Made by a program: the position numbers and the translations under genes
In this document: in pieces, positions 24,684 to 36,778 of the stretch
How the letters are laid out: each line of letters starts with the position of its first letter
How positions within the stretch are numbered: the first letter of the stretch is position 1
DNA from: Marinobacter persicus
GTDB lineage: Bacteria; Pseudomonadota; Gammaproteobacteria; Pseudomonadales; Oleiphilaceae
DNA length: 64,000 nucleotides
Direction of reading: 5' to 3'
NCBI RefSeq assembly: GCF_002934325.1
Contig: NZ_PTIV01000019.1
Location: 1-64,000 of the forward strand
Notes under the pieces: model-generated
Told to the model about the DNA's origin: nothing
What the model saw: the letters and a program-made list of their open reading frames with translations, nothing else
Database searches by the model: none

Positions 24684-26282
24684 ATGAGTGACTTGCTGAA
24701 CGTCTCGGATCTGTCGATACAGTTTGATAACGGCCCGCACGTGGTCGACGGCCTGTCGTTTTCCCTTCAGGCCGGCCAGACCCTGGCCCTGGTGGGCGAA
24801 AGCGGTTCCGGCAAATCCATTTCGGCGCTGTCGGTGCTGCGATTGCTGGACGAGCGCCATGCTGGGTATCCGTCAGGCCGGATCGAATACCACGGTGAGG
24901 ACCTGCTCAAAGCATCGGAAAAGCGCATGCGCCAGATCCGGGGCTGGAAGATCAGTATGATTTTCCAGGAGCCCATGACCTCCCTGAACCCGCTGCACAC
25001 GGTGGAAAAGCAGATCACCGAGACTCTGGAGCTGCACAAGGGCCTGCGGGGCAAACAGGCCCGCGAGCGCTGCCTGGAGCTGCTGGATCTGGTGGGAATT
25101 CCCGAGCCGGAACGGCGCCTGAAAAGCTACCCGCACCAGCTCTCCGGCGGTCAAAAGCAGCGCGTGATGATTGCCATGGCCCTGGCCAACGAACCGGAAC
25201 TGCTGATTGCCGACGAGCCCACCACTGCGCTGGATGTGACCGTGCAGAAACAGGTGCTGGAGCTGCTGGAATCTCTGCAGGAGAAACTGGGCATGGCCAT
25301 GCTGCTGATCACCCACGATCTCACGCTGGTACGTCGCTACGCCGACCAGGTGGTGGTGATGGAAAAAGGCAAGGCCGTGGAGGCCGGTGAGTGCGAAGCC
25401 CTGTTCCGGAATCCCGAACACCCCTACACCCGCAAGCTGATCGATGCCGAACCGCCTGAAAGCCCGCTGACGATCGCCAGCAGTCACCCGGAACTGTTAA
25501 CCGTCGAAGCCCTGAATGTGCGCTTCCCGATCCGCAAAAACCTGCTGGGGCGGGTGATAGAAGCGTTTCACGCGGTTCAAGAGGTGAGCTTCTCGGTACG
25601 CAAAGGGGAAACTCTGGGCATTGTGGGTGAAAGCGGCAGCGGCAAGACCACCATTGGCCACGCCCTGCTCAAACTGACCGGCGCCACCGGCAGCATCCGC
25701 CTCGATGGCACCGATCTGGGTGGCATGAGCCAAAAACAGTTCCGGCCCTGGCGCCGGCGAGTACAGATCGTGTTTCAGGACCCGTTTGGCAGCCTGAGCC
25801 CGCGAATGTCGGTAGCCGAGATCATCCGCGAGGGGCTGGAGATTCACCTGCCGGACAAACGGGCGGAACACGATGCCCTGGTGATCCAGGCCCTCATTGA
25901 CGTTGGCCTGGACCCGGAGGCACGGCACCGCTACCCTCACGAGTTTTCCGGCGGTCAGCGCCAGCGCATTGCCATTGCCCGGGCACTGGTGCTGCAACCG
26001 GAAATCATTGTGCTGGACGAGCCCACCTCCGCGCTCGACCGCACCGTCCAGAAGCAGGTAATTGAACTGCTGCGCGATATTCAGGCCCGATATGGGTTAT
26101 CCTATATCTTTATCAGTCACGATCTGGCTGTGGTACGAGCCCTCAGCCATAAACTGCTGGTATTGAAGCAGGGGCAGATTTTCGAGTACGGCAACGCCGA
26201 GACTATTTTCCGGAATCCTGAGCAGGCCTACACGCGGGAACTGCTCAGTGCGGCGTTGTTCTATCAGTCTACGACCAATTGA
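24684..26282 (+). CDS. yejF: Peptide ABC transporter ATPase with two nucleotide-binding domains (YejF/NppD type)
   Basis: A 532-residue fused dual ATPase. Domain 1: Walker A GESGSGKS, signature LSGGQKQR, Walker [13 protein letters not shown]. Domain 2: [29 protein letters not shown]. Oligopeptide-type C-terminal extensions follow each domain ([16 protein letters not shown]). The start ATG 24684 lies 1 base after the yejE stop; a longer frame from 24657 would sit inside yejE. Powers import through YejB/YejE. Confidence 0.94.
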   Translation: MSDLLNVSDLSIQFDNGPHVVDGLSFSLQAGQTLALVGESGSGKSISALSVLRLLDERHAGYPSGRIEYHGEDLLKASEKRMRQIRGWKISMIFQEPMTSLNPLHTVEKQITETLELHKGLRGKQARERCLELLDLVGIPEPERRLKSYPHQLSGGQKQRVMIAMALANEPELLIADEPTTALDVTVQKQVLELLESLQEKLGMAMLLITHDLTLVRRYADQVVVMEKGKAVEAGECEALFRNPEHPYTRKLIDAEPPESPLTIASSHPELLTVEALNVRFPIRKNLLGRVIEAFHAVQEVSFSVRKGETLGIVGESGSGKTTIGHALLKLTGATGSIRLDGTDLGGMSQKQFRPWRRRVQIVFQDPFGSLSPRMSVAEIIREGLEIHLPDKRAEHDALVIQALIDVGLDPEARHRYPHEFSGGQRQRIAIARALVLQPEIIVLDEPTSALDRTVQKQVIELLRDIQARYGLSYIFISHDLAVVRALSHKLLVLKQGQIFEYGNAETIFRNPEQAYTRELLSAALFYQSTTN

Positions 26283-26349
26283 TCGTTACCCGGGCTCCGA
26301 CAGTCCGGGATAATTTATTGAAACCAAAGAACATAGGGAGTTCGAACCC

Positions 26350-27135
26350 ATGGGTATGCTCAGTGGCAAGAAAGCACTGATTGTTGGCGTTGCCAGTAAA
26401 CATTCCATTGCCTACGGCATTGCCGAGGCCTTTGCCCGTGAAGGCGCCGAGTTGGCCTTCACCTACCAGAATGAAAAACTGCAGTCCCGCGTTGAGAAGT
26501 TCGCGGACCAGTGGGGCAGCCAACTGACCTTCCCGTGCGACGTGGCCAGCGACGAAGAGATCGACAACGTTTTCACCGAGCTGAAAAAGCACTGGGACAA
26601 CATCGATATCATCATCCACGCGGTAGGCTATGCCCCGGCCCACGAGCTGAATGGCAACTACGTGGACGTGACCACCCGTGAAGGCTTCAAGATCGCCCAC
26701 GACATCAGCTCCTACAGCTTTGTGGCGCTGGCCAAGGGTGCCCGTGACATGATGCACGAAGGCAGCAGCCTGGTAACCCTGAGCTACCTGGGCGCCGAGC
26801 GCGTACTGCAGAACTACAACGTGATGGGTCTGGCCAAGGCCTCCCTGGAAGCCAACGTACGCTACATGGCGGCCAGCCTGGGCAAAGACGGCATCCGCGT
26901 GAACGGCATCTCCGCCGGTCCGATCAAGACCCTGGCCGCCTCCGGCATTGCCAGCTTCCGTCGCATGCTGGCCGAGAACGCCAAGCGTGCCCCGCTGCGT
27001 CGCAACGTGACCACCGAGGAAGTGGGCAACGCGGCCGCGTTCCTGGGTTCCGACCTGGCCTCCGGCATCACCGGCGAGATCATGTACGTGGACGGTGGTT
27101 TCAACATCACCGGCATGGGCGAGCTGGAAGACTGA
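26350..27135 (+). CDS. fabI: NADH-dependent enoyl-ACP reductase FabI
   Basis: A 261-residue short-chain dehydrogenase that performs the last step of each fatty-acid elongation cycle. Numbering equals E. coli FabI: Tyr146, Tyr156 and Lys163 form the catalytic set ([20 protein letters not shown]). Gly93, Met159 and Phe203, positions known for triclosan-resistance changes, carry the sensitive-type residues. [13 protein letters not shown] is the cofactor motif. AGGGAG precedes the start. Its terminator was split by an IS (27174-28781), so readthrough may have changed. Confidence 0.96.
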   Translation: MGMLSGKKALIVGVASKHSIAYGIAEAFAREGAELAFTYQNEKLQSRVEKFADQWGSQLTFPCDVASDEEIDNVFTELKKHWDNIDIIIHAVGYAPAHELNGNYVDVTTREGFKIAHDISSYSFVALAKGARDMMHEGSSLVTLSYLGAERVLQNYNVMGLAKASLEANVRYMAASLGKDGIRVNGISAGPIKTLAASGIASFRRMLAENAKRAPLRRNVTTEEVGNAAAFLGSDLASGITGEIMYVDGGFNITGMGELED

Positions 27136-27155
27136 TCAGCTCAATCTGTGAAATC

Positions 27156-27173
27156 AAAAAGGGCCGGCATTTT
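27156..27173 (+). terminator. Left half of the fabI terminator, split by the IS
   Basis: AAAAAGGGCCGGC plus loop ATTTT. The matching half GCCAGCCCTTTTT is at 28787-28799. Joined without the IS they form a 13-base-pair stem with one mismatch, loop ATTTT and a T tract. Confidence 0.8.
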
Positions 27174-28781
27174 GGAGGCTGTGTAAAAACTCGATTTACA
27201 TAGCTTCTGAGTTGGCGAGCAAGATGCCTCGGATATCGTCCGGGGCATTTTTGCTTTGAGTCGGTTTATATTTCCAGGCAATAAAAACGCTGAGAAGGGA
27301 CTCAGGCCAGTCTTGCCAGTATTCCCTTCACGCCCAGCACATTGATCGCTCGCATCAGGTTATAACTCAGCACACCCAGACTGTATTCGCTACTGGCAGA
27401 ACCAAGGCCCCAGCAGGTAAATCGCCCTTTATTGAGCAGCCTTTTGAGAGTGGCGAAGGTGGGTTCAACGGTGGCCATTCGGCGGATCATCCGCTCAGGT
27501 GTGGCCGAGTCGTCGGCCCTATCCAGAGCCTCTTCATCAAAGTGGCGTGAGACCCAGCGTCGATCCGCCTTGGTGCACTGGCTTTGTAACGGGCATTGAT
27601 TGCAGCCCGAACGCGCATACAGATGCATTCGATCTTTGTTGCTCACGGTCTTGTGCGGCAACAGCTTTCCAGCAGGGCAGCGGTAAGCGTCCTCTTCGGG
27701 CAAATAGGTGAAGTCACTTTTCTGGAAGTGCCCACCGGCTCCCTGATTATTCACCGCCCGGTTTGATGGCACCGCCACATCGTACTCAGAGGACTGAAGG
27801 TCGCTGATCTGCTGCCCGTTGGAATAGCCTGCATCGGCAACGATAGTCTCTAATTCGCCCTCCAGTACGTCACGAGCCTCTTGGGCTATCGGCTTTAATT
27901 GCTGGTTATCGTTCCCCGCCTGGGTCAACTCGTGGTGAACGATCAGTTGGTGTTCCTCATCAACGGCATTCTGCGCGTTATAACCCACCACCATGCCTTC
28001 CCGGCCGGATTTCATCAGCCTGGCATCCGGCTCGGTACGACAGTGCTGGGTTTTATCTTCATCGACCAGCGTCTTCAGCTCATCCTGCAGCTCTGCCTTG
28101 TGGGCTTCCAGGTAGGCCAGGGCTTCGGACACCTTGTCACTGTTGAGGCCTGAGTCACCGCCCTGTTCTGAAGCCGCCAGTTGAGCGAGATAACGATCGA
28201 TCTTCTGGTCCAGCTTGCCCAGTTGTTTCTCCAGCTGCTTGCGGGTAACGGCCTGGTCTTTACTGGCGGCCGCTTTGAACTTGCTGCCATCAATGGCCAC
28301 CAACTGGCCACTGACCAGCCCCGCCTGCTTGCAAAAGACAATGAACTGACGACACACCTTCTTCACCGCGTCACCATTATCCTTACGGAAGTCGGCAATG
28401 GTCTTGAAGTCCGGTGCCAGTTGCTTCATCAACCACAACACTTCCAGATTGCGATGACATTCTTTTTCCAGTCGTCGGGTGCTGCTGGTCTGATTGAGGT
28501 AGGCGTAGATGTAGAGCTTGAGCAAATCGCCGGGATGATAAGGGCGGCGGCCGGTATGAGCCGTCTGCGCCTTCCTGAATCCCATCTCGGACAAATTCAA
28601 TGAATCCACAAACGCATCAATGACGCGAACTGGGTGATCTTCGGGGACATAATCTTCAACGCTGGGCGGGAGCAGCAGCGTCTGACTGCGAGGGGTGCCT
28701 TCCAGATGTCTCATAAAAAATAACCGCGAGCCATGTCGCGGTTATTTTGCCAGCTTCGGAGGCTGTTTTCACACAGCCTCC
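27174..28781 (-). mobile_element. IS1182-family insertion sequence, complete
   Basis: 1608 bases with one transposase gene. Terminal inverted repeats of 17 bases with one mismatch: GGAGGCTGTGTAAAAAC (27174-27190) and the complement of GTTTTCACACAGCCTCC (28765-28781). A 5-base direct repeat ATTTT flanks both ends (27169-27173 and 28782-28786). The right end also forms its own hairpin (GGAGGCTGT at 28758-28766 against ACAGCCTCC at 28773-28781). A stem followed by T residues (TGCCTCGGA..TCCGGGGCATTTTT, about 27224-27252) lies inside the left end and could stop transcripts from fabI. Ends and duplication are intact, so insertion may be recent. Confidence 0.9.
27302..28714 (-). CDS. IS1182-family DDE transposase
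   Basis: A 470-residue transposase. The N-terminal DUF772-type region (RPYHPGDLLKLYIYAYLNQTSSTRRLEKECHRNLEVLWLM, cited in part) precedes the catalytic domain: first Asp in VAIDGSKFKAAAS, second in ETIVADAGYSNGQQI, and Glu in MATVEPTFATLKRLLNKG. CysX motifs (CNQCPLQSQC) form a likely zinc knuckle. Full length and without frameshift, so probably active. Antisense to fabI. Confidence 0.93.
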   Translation of the reverse strand: MRHLEGTPRSQTLLLPPSVEDYVPEDHPVRVIDAFVDSLNLSEMGFRKAQTAHTGRRPYHPGDLLKLYIYAYLNQTSSTRRLEKECHRNLEVLWLMKQLAPDFKTIADFRKDNGDAVKKVCRQFIVFCKQAGLVSGQLVAIDGSKFKAAASKDQAVTRKQLEKQLGKLDQKIDRYLAQLAASEQGGDSGLNSDKVSEALAYLEAHKAELQDELKTLVDEDKTQHCRTEPDARLMKSGREGMVVGYNAQNAVDEEHQLIVHHELTQAGNDNQQLKPIAQEARDVLEGELETIVADAGYSNGQQISDLQSSEYDVAVPSNRAVNNQGAGGHFQKSDFTYLPEEDAYRCPAGKLLPHKTVSNKDRMHLYARSGCNQCPLQSQCTKADRRWVSRHFDEEALDRADDSATPERMIRRMATVEPTFATLKRLLNKGRFTCWGLGSASSEYSLGVLSYNLMRAINVLGVKGILARLA

Positions 28782-28835
28782 ATTTTGCCAGCCCTTTTTG
28801 TTTCTGGTGACCCGTCCTGAATACATCCCTGGCAT

Positions 28836-29252
28836 TCAGCATTCAGCCAGCGCATCAGCAATGGCCTCCATCCATTCCAGGTAATCGGTTTCATCCGATT
28901 CCAGCACGCTGACCCCGACCAGATAGCCCTGCTCCACCGGACGACACCATTTGACCTCAATGGTCAGGCCGTAGGTGTTGGCGCCATTGGCCAGATCCAC
29001 ACTGGCGGACAGGATGGCACCTTGGGTAAATGGCTCCCGGGAAATCAGGCTGAAACCACCCACGGAAATATCCCGAATCCGGCACTGCAGGACACGAGGT
29101 GCGGAATGGCCTGCCACGGCCGATTCCGCCGGCTCAGAGGTTTCAATCTGGATGCCGGCAACGGCGCGGGCCGTCAGCCGGTAATACGCCCGGTCATCGT
29201 GCCCACGGGGCAGCTCGGGTTCGGTTCCAAAGGTATAGTCCTGATCGGTCAT
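28836..29252 (-). CDS. PilZ-domain (c-di-GMP binding) protein
   Basis: A 138-residue single PilZ domain. The c-di-GMP motifs are RAYYR at 21-25 (RxxxR) and DISVGG at 61-66 (D/NxSxxG). The later GLTIEVKWCRPVEQGYLVGVSVLE is the typical beta-barrel end. Both binding motifs are intact, so ligand binding is likely; the output partner is unknown. The gene follows the DUF1631 gene by 16 bases on the same strand, suggesting a shared transcript and perhaps a shared pathway. Its 3' end now faces the IS. Confidence 0.85.
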   Translation of the reverse strand: MTDQDYTFGTEPELPRGHDDRAYYRLTARAVAGIQIETSEPAESAVAGHSAPRVLQCRIRDISVGGFSLISREPFTQGAILSASVDLANGANTYGLTIEVKWCRPVEQGYLVGVSVLESDETDYLEWMEAIADALAEC

Positions 29253-29268
29253 GTCTGTCTCAGCTTCC

Positions 29269-31086
29269 TTAGCTTCGCCCTACCCGGATTCTGCCAACGA
29301 CCCGGGTTAATGTGTCATCAAATTCCGCCGATTTCCCCAGCACTCGAATGCGATTCTCAACAATTCCTTCAACAAGATCTTCATAGTGGAACTCGGAACG
29401 GTTGAGCCCCAGACGGTCCACGAATACAAACTTGTTCGAAGCAGCAATCTTCACCGCCAGTTTGAGACGCACGGGTTCCGGATCGCCGGCAATGACAATC
29501 CATCCGCCCAATGGGATGCCATCAATCTGCTGGCCTGCCTCCAGTTCGCGCTGCCGCTTCTGGCGCAGCTGTTCGGCCTTCTCGTCTTCCTGACGCTGCT
29601 TTTCCGCCTCGGCACGCTGACGCTCCAGCTCTGCCTGGCGGGCGGCTTCCTGCTCCCTGTGTTTGCGCTCAGCCTCCTGCTTGGCCAGGCGCGCCTCTTC
29701 CGCCCGGGCCCGGGCCTGTTCCGCTGCTTTTTCCCGTTGCTTCTGCTGTTTTACACACACCTGGGCCAGGACGGTCACCGTCTCGCCTAAAATCTGGCCA
29801 AATGGGGTCGGGGCGGGAAGCTCCCGTAGCGTGCCGGATTCCAGAGCGGCAACAAAGGTGGGCCATCCCTGGGTGCTGAGTTTGGCACCCACACCGTTGG
29901 TCCACAGGATTTCATTGGTGTGTTCCAAAAGGGCGAAGAAGAATCGGCGTTGCTCGTGCACCCCTTCGCCTTCGACATACCATTTATGGACGAATCGCTC
30001 GACATCCACGGGCTCTACAGGCGTAAGCGATAACCAGGCGGTATCCCACTTGAATGGTCTTGATTGGGGCAACGCCGGCTCCAGCGCCGGTTCGTCACCC
30101 CGGATACGGGCGACAATGTCGGCGTGTGCCTTGGCAATAGCATCGGCCGGAGCCGGGCTGGAAAATACCCGGGACCAAACGCTGTTCAGGCGGTCCTCAA
30201 TCTGCTCACCCACGTGGTACAGGCGGCTGGGATCATTCCGGGACAACTGCGGGTCACCGGCCCAAACCAGCCACTCCAGCAGCTTGTTGGCATGGCGGTG
30301 CGCTTCACCGGCGGTACCTTCGAGCCAGACGCTCTGCTTGAGCACCGAATACCAGTCCTCGAGGATGAAGCGGCTGATGCCCCGGGGTAACTGGCGACCT
30401 TCCAGGGCGCGGCCGATCAGAGCCCGGGCCACCTGGTCGGCAAAGCGTTGGCGTGAGGCACCCTGCTCGGTGTCCAGCAAGCGTTCGCTCAACCGGTTGA
30501 CCTGAGCCTGGCGTTTTTCCGCGTCGGCCAGCCAGTGCTCACAGAACGACTCCACCAACGTCGGACTTTCCTGCTCAAAACTGTCGGCAACCAGCTGTTT
30601 CAGGACGTCCAGCTGATCCAGCAGTGCCCGCGCGGAACGACCGCCGGTATCGCTCCAGCCACGCCATTCCTTCAGGTGATCCAGCCAGTTCAGCAACCGG
30701 CCATTGAATGCCTCCGCACCGGCCACGTCCAGGCGCCACGCGAGCCAGAAGCGCAGGCGGGCAATCCGGGTAATCAGTGTGGGATGCAGGCCACTGGTTT
30801 TCAGGAACAGATCCATGATCCGGTCGGACAGGTAAGCGGCATTTACCTGGCGCACAGACCAGGTGATGTCGACCGAACCCAGTACCCGCGTTACCCGCTC
30901 ATCACGTTGTTCGGCCCAGCAGGACAGCAACAGGGAGCGCCATTCGGGCTCCGCCTCGGAAGGAACTTTACTGGCTGGATATGGGAGATCCGGCACCCGG
31001 AGAGCGGACAGAATCTGGTTGATCTTTTTGGAAACCACCTTGTGTGACGACGAGTCGTTACGTGGTTTCTGTTGCTCAGGCGACAT
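29269..31086 (-). CDS. DUF1631 family protein
   Basis: A 605-residue cytosolic protein. A helical N-terminal and middle region (about 20-470) is followed by a long charged coiled coil (about 465-540, runs of K, R, E, Q and A) and a beta-rich C-terminal domain (DGIPLGGWIVIAG..RLKLAVKIAASNKFVFVDRLGLNRSEFHYEDL). This layout is DUF1631, sometimes mislabelled thymidine phosphorylase. I chose ATG 31086 (MSPEQQKPRNDSSS); the open frame to 31185 has no conserved residues. Function unknown. The C-terminal RLKL/FVFVDRLGL block resembles PilZ-like barrels, and the gene is paired with a true PilZ gene. Confidence 0.78.
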   Translation of the reverse strand: MSPEQQKPRNDSSSHKVVSKKINQILSALRVPDLPYPASKVPSEAEPEWRSLLLSCWAEQRDERVTRVLGSVDITWSVRQVNAAYLSDRIMDLFLKTSGLHPTLITRIARLRFWLAWRLDVAGAEAFNGRLLNWLDHLKEWRGWSDTGGRSARALLDQLDVLKQLVADSFEQESPTLVESFCEHWLADAEKRQAQVNRLSERLLDTEQGASRQRFADQVARALIGRALEGRQLPRGISRFILEDWYSVLKQSVWLEGTAGEAHRHANKLLEWLVWAGDPQLSRNDPSRLYHVGEQIEDRLNSVWSRVFSSPAPADAIAKAHADIVARIRGDEPALEPALPQSRPFKWDTAWLSLTPVEPVDVERFVHKWYVEGEGVHEQRRFFFALLEHTNEILWTNGVGAKLSTQGWPTFVAALESGTLRELPAPTPFGQILGETVTVLAQVCVKQQKQREKAAEQARARAEEARLAKQEAERKHREQEAARQAELERQRAEAEKQRQEDEKAEQLRQKRQRELEAGQQIDGIPLGGWIVIAGDPEPVRLKLAVKIAASNKFVFVDRLGLNRSEFHYEDLVEGIVENRIRVLGKSAEFDDTLTRVVGRIRVGRS

Positions 31087-31219
31087 CCGGGACCCATTGT
31101 ATGGAAGCGTTGAAAAGGGATTGTAAATAACGCAGTATAACCAACTCGCCGGGGTCTGCCGCAACTGCGCGCCGGCGCCTTTCAATAAAAATCTTCAAAT
31201 ATCCATCGGGTGAGTTTAG

Positions 31220-32293
31220 ATGTCCGGGAAGAAACTGGAAAACCTGAATGTGGCCAGTCAGGAACCCCTGATTACGCCGGAAGCACTGAAAGAGCAAATG
31301 CCACTGTCGGACAAAGCCGCAGAAACCGTTGAGAGCGGCCGACAGGCCATCTACGACATCATGGACGGCAAGGACCATCGCCTGTTTGTGGTGGTAGGCC
31401 CCTGCTCGATTCACGATGTGGAAGCGGCCAGGGATTACGCCAACCGCCTGAAGAAGCTGGCGGATGAAGTCAGTGACACCCTGTTTCTGGTTATGCGGGT
31501 CTATTTCGAAAAACCCCGGACCACCGTCGGCTGGAAAGGCCTGATCAACGATCCCCATCTGAACGATACCTTCGATATTGAAGAAGGGCTGCACATGGGC
31601 CGCCGCCTGCTGCTGGACATCAACGAGCTGGGTCTGCCCACGGCTACCGAGGCCCTGGACCCGATCTCTCCTCAGTACCTGCAGGACACCATTGCCTGGT
31701 CCGCCATCGGCGCCCGTACCACCGAGTCCCAGACCCATCGGGAAATGAGTAGCGGTCTTTCCATGGCCATCGGCTTCAAAAACGGCACCGACGGCAGCCT
31801 GGATGTGACGGTCAACGCCATGAAGTCCGCTTCCCACCCTCACAGCTTCCTGGGCATTGACCAGCAGGGCAAGGTGGCCATCATCCGGACCAAGGGCAAT
31901 AACTACGGTCACGCCGTTCTGCGTGGCGGTGGCGGCAAGCCGAACTACGATTCCGTCAGCGTTGCGCTGTGCGAACAGGCACTGGAAAAAGCCGGTCTTC
32001 GCAAGTCCATCATGGTGGACTGCAGCCACGCCAACTCCAACAAGGACCCGGCCATCCAGCCGCTGGTGATGCAGGATGTGACCCACCAGATCCTGGAAGG
32101 CAACACGTCCATACAGAGCCTGATGGTGGAAAGCCATATCAACGAAGGCAATCAGAAGATTCCGGAAAACCTGGCAGACCTGCAGTACGGTGTATCAATC
32201 ACCGATGCCTGCATTAACTGGGAAACCACGGAAAAAGCCATTCGTGACATGCGCGCCAAACTGAAAGACGTGCTGCCCAAACGCGGCAAGTAA
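31220..32293 (+). CDS. 3-deoxy-7-phosphoheptulonate (DAHP) synthase, AroFGH type
   Basis: A 357-residue class I DAHP synthase, which joins phosphoenolpyruvate and erythrose-4-phosphate at the entry of the shikimate pathway. Family motifs: VVVGPCSIHD, MRVYFEKPRTTVGWKGLINDP, GARTTESQTHRE, IIRTKGNNYGHAVLRGGGGKPNY and VDCSHANSNKDP. Which aromatic amino acid inhibits it cannot be told from the sequence with certainty, so no letter is assigned. GGTGAG precedes the start. aroC and trpFBA in the same window belong to the same branch. Confidence 0.93.
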   Translation: MSGKKLENLNVASQEPLITPEALKEQMPLSDKAAETVESGRQAIYDIMDGKDHRLFVVVGPCSIHDVEAARDYANRLKKLADEVSDTLFLVMRVYFEKPRTTVGWKGLINDPHLNDTFDIEEGLHMGRRLLLDINELGLPTATEALDPISPQYLQDTIAWSAIGARTTESQTHREMSSGLSMAIGFKNGTDGSLDVTVNAMKSASHPHSFLGIDQQGKVAIIRTKGNNYGHAVLRGGGGKPNYDSVSVALCEQALEKAGLRKSIMVDCSHANSNKDPAIQPLVMQDVTHQILEGNTSIQSLMVESHINEGNQKIPENLADLQYGVSITDACINWETTEKAIRDMRAKLKDVLPKRGK

Positions 32294-32300
32294 TCGAATC

Positions 32301-32326
32301 GGCCCGGCACCCAGCGGTCCCGGGCC
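32301..32326. terminator. Hairpin between DAHP synthase and cobA (possible terminator)
   Basis: GGCCCGG and CCGGGCC form a 7-base stem with a 12-base loop between convergent genes. There is no T tract, so the terminator call is tentative. Confidence 0.4.
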
Positions 32327-32337
32327 AGCCTCCCCCA

Positions 32338-34510
<2,173 letters not shown>

Positions 34511-34581
34511 CCTGCACGGAACGGCCTGAACACCACCTGGGGGTTTGGGATGCCGATTTCACGCTGGGAGTTTGCCGGGAT

Positions 34582-34766
34582 CAGTAGGTAGGCCTTTCCA
34601 AAACACGCTGTGAATACATCCCTGTACCGCTCGAGCTCCGCCCTTCATCGCTTATTGCTCCTGCGTCGCGCTGAAGGTCCTGGGCAGGCCATCCTCGGCC
34701 AGCCCGTGAAGAGCTATTCGCTCTTCACCCCTGGCTCCGCACGGTTTTGGAAAGGCCTACCTACTG
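34582..34766. repeat. Variable-arm hairpin element, copy B
   Basis: Arms of 22 bases at 34582-34603 and 34745-34766 are perfect complements (CAGTAGGTAGG then CCTTTCCAAAA). The interior of 141 bases carries CGCTGTGAATACATCCCTGTAC, CAGGCCATCCTCGGCC and GTGAAGAGCTATTCGCTCTTCAC. It shares core layout with copies C and D but is longer. It lies between rarA and serS, both minus strand, so a rarA transcript running into serS would carry it. The rest of the gap 34461-34779 holds only the serS leader. Confidence 0.85.
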
Positions 34767-34779
34767 CTCCCTCCGCTGA

Positions 34780-36117
34780 CTATCGGTAACGCTTATTAGG
34801 GCTGCCCTCATCCATCGCTTCAAGCCGCTGGCGCTTCTCCTCCAGCTTGATTTCCAGCCCCCGCTTGACCGGCTGGTAATAACGGCGCTGGTGGATGGCC
34901 TCAGGCAGGTAACATTCGCCAGCGGCGTAGGCATCGGGTTCGTCGTGGGCATAGCGGTATTCGTCACCGTGACCCAGACTTTTCATGAGTTTGGTGGGCG
35001 CATTGCGCAGGTGTACCGGCACTTCGTAGTCCGGGTCCTGACGAACATCGGCCATGACCTGGTTGAACGCCTTGTAGACCGCATTGCTCTTGGGCGCCAG
35101 GGCAATGTAGGTGACTGCCTGGGCCAATGCCAGTTCACCTTCCGGAGAGCCCAGGCGTTCCTGGGCGTCCCAGGCCTGCAAAGTGATCTGAAGCGCCCTG
35201 GGATCGGCATTGCCGATATCCTCACTGGCAATGCGCACCAGGCGGCGGGCAACGTAGAGCGGATCGCAACCGCCGTCCAGCATCCGGCACAACCAGTACA
35301 GGGCTCCGTCCGGGCTGGAGCCGCGCACGGACTTGTGCAGGGCGGAGATCTGGTCGTAGAAGACATCGCCGCCTTTGTCGAAACGGCGCAGGCTGGTTTG
35401 CAGTACCTGTTCCAGGGTGTCTTCGGTGATCCGGTTTGCACCCTGCTCGTCCCGCTCCGCCAGGTCGGCCGCCACTTCCAGGATATTCAGCGCCCGACGG
35501 GCGTCGCCCCCGGAGGCCTGGGCGATGGTGTCACGCACTTCCGGTGCCACCGCGAGGGTGCCGCCGAAACCGCTGTCATCCGTCAGCGCACGCTCAATAA
35601 GCTGGAGAATGTCAGCCTGTTCCAGATTCTTGAGCACATAGACGCGAGTGCGTGACAGCAGGGCGCTGTTCAGCTCAAACGAAGGGTTTTCAGTGGTGGC
35701 CCCGACAAAAATAAAGGTGCCATCCTCGATGTGAGGCAGGAAGGCGTCCTGCTGGCTTTTGTTGAACCGGTGCACCTCGTCCACAAACAGCAGGGTATCC
35801 TCCCCATGGGCCTGTTTACGGTTGCGGGCACGTTCGACCACCTCGCGGATTTCCTTGACGCCACTGAGCACGGCGGAAATGGTCTCAAAGGAGAGATGGC
35901 CCAGGTTCGCCAGCAGGCGGGCAAACGTGGTTTTCCCCACCCCCGGCGGTCCCCACAGGATCATGGAATGCAGCTGGCCCTGCTCCACGGCCCGACGCAG
36001 GGGCTTGCCGGGTCCAACCAGGTGCTGCTGCCCAACGTATTGGTCGAGGGTAGCGGGCCGCATACGGGCGGCCAGTGGCTGGAACCCGGCGTCGGATTCG
36101 AACAGGCTATCCTGCAT
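34780..36117 (-). CDS. rarA: Replication-associated recombination ATPase RarA (MgsA)
   Basis: A 445-residue AAA+ clamp-loader-like ATPase that acts at stalled replication forks. Walker [16 protein letters not shown], Walker [21 protein letters not shown], sensor 1 [18 protein letters not shown], sensor 2 [12 protein letters not shown]. The C-terminal tetramerisation and MgsA_C regions follow ([21 protein letters not shown]). ATG 36117 shares a base with the lolA stop (TGATG), so translation is coupled; a TTG one codon earlier is less likely. Confidence 0.95.
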   Translation of the reverse strand: MQDSLFESDAGFQPLAARMRPATLDQYVGQQHLVGPGKPLRRAVEQGQLHSMILWGPPGVGKTTFARLLANLGHLSFETISAVLSGVKEIREVVERARNRKQAHGEDTLLFVDEVHRFNKSQQDAFLPHIEDGTFIFVGATTENPSFELNSALLSRTRVYVLKNLEQADILQLIERALTDDSGFGGTLAVAPEVRDTIAQASGGDARRALNILEVAADLAERDEQGANRITEDTLEQVLQTSLRRFDKGGDVFYDQISALHKSVRGSSPDGALYWLCRMLDGGCDPLYVARRLVRIASEDIGNADPRALQITLQAWDAQERLGSPEGELALAQAVTYIALAPKSNAVYKAFNQVMADVRQDPDYEVPVHLRNAPTKLMKSLGHGDEYRYAHDEPDAYAAGECYLPEAIHQRRYYQPVKRGLEIKLEEKRQRLEAMDEGSPNKRYR

Positions 36118-36767
36118 CAACCAGCATCCCGGATGATGTCGACGCCCTCCGGATAGTCCAGGTCAAAAGCGCCCTGTTCGATCGATTCATTCAAAACGAT
36201 GTCATCAAAGCTGAGGATGCTGAGCTGGCCCAGGGAATCCTGCATGCGCATTTCCTGCAAAACGCCGTTCTCGAAGCTCAGGCGCAGGGAAACAAACAGG
36301 GAATCCGGCGCACGGGGTACCAGCTTGAATTCCTGCACTCGCGTACCAACGCCACGCTCGTACACTTCGTAGCTATCGTTAAGGTTCGCCACCTCGCCAC
36401 TGAGCAAAAGCGCCGGTGTGGTCTGAACGCGGTCGTCCAGGTTATGGATGGTCACCTGTTCCAGATCGGGGTCGTACACCTCAACGGTGTCGCCATCACT
36501 GACAATAAACTGCGGCAGGGGCTTACTGGTTTCCCAATAGAACAATCCCGGACGCTTGGCCATGAGCCGGCCATGGGTTTCCTGAACCTGGGTCCCACTC
36601 TCATTGACAACAATCTGGATGAAATCGGCCTGGTAGCTTTGATAATCACGCAGCATGCCCGCCAATTGCTCTGCCGCCGCCCGGGAGGCTTCCCCGGCTT
36701 CAGCTGACGCCAAGGGAGCAGAAAACGACAGGATGACAGCAAGAGCAACCGAGAAAAATCGGATCAT
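36117..36767 (-). CDS. lolA: Outer-membrane lipoprotein carrier LolA
   Basis: A 216-residue periplasmic chaperone that carries lipoproteins from LolCDE to LolB. Signal peptide [22 protein letters not shown] is likely cleaved after residue 22. [63 protein letters not shown] (cited in part: [18 protein letters not shown]) is the conserved beta-barrel start. Part of ftsK-lolA-rarA, 11 bases after ftsK. MltD is among its probable cargo. Confidence 0.94.
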   Translation of the reverse strand: MIRFFSVALAVILSFSAPLASAEAGEASRAAAEQLAGMLRDYQSYQADFIQIVVNESGTQVQETHGRLMAKRPGLFYWETSKPLPQFIVSDGDTVEVYDPDLEQVTIHNLDDRVQTTPALLLSGEVANLNDSYEVYERGVGTRVQEFKLVPRAPDSLFVSLRLSFENGVLQEMRMQDSLGQLSILSFDDIVLNESIEQGAFDLDYPEGVDIIRDAG

Positions 36768-36778
36768 GAAGATAACTC

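Noticed and set aside
28810..28830. Fragment GAATACATCCCTGG near the IS as a fifth hairpin copy
   Set aside because: It matches copy B over about 13 bases only and has no arms; probably chance or a remnant too small to call.
31100..31219. TyrR or TrpR operator before the DAHP synthase
   Set aside because: No match to TGTAAA-N6-TTTACA or the Trp box good enough to report.
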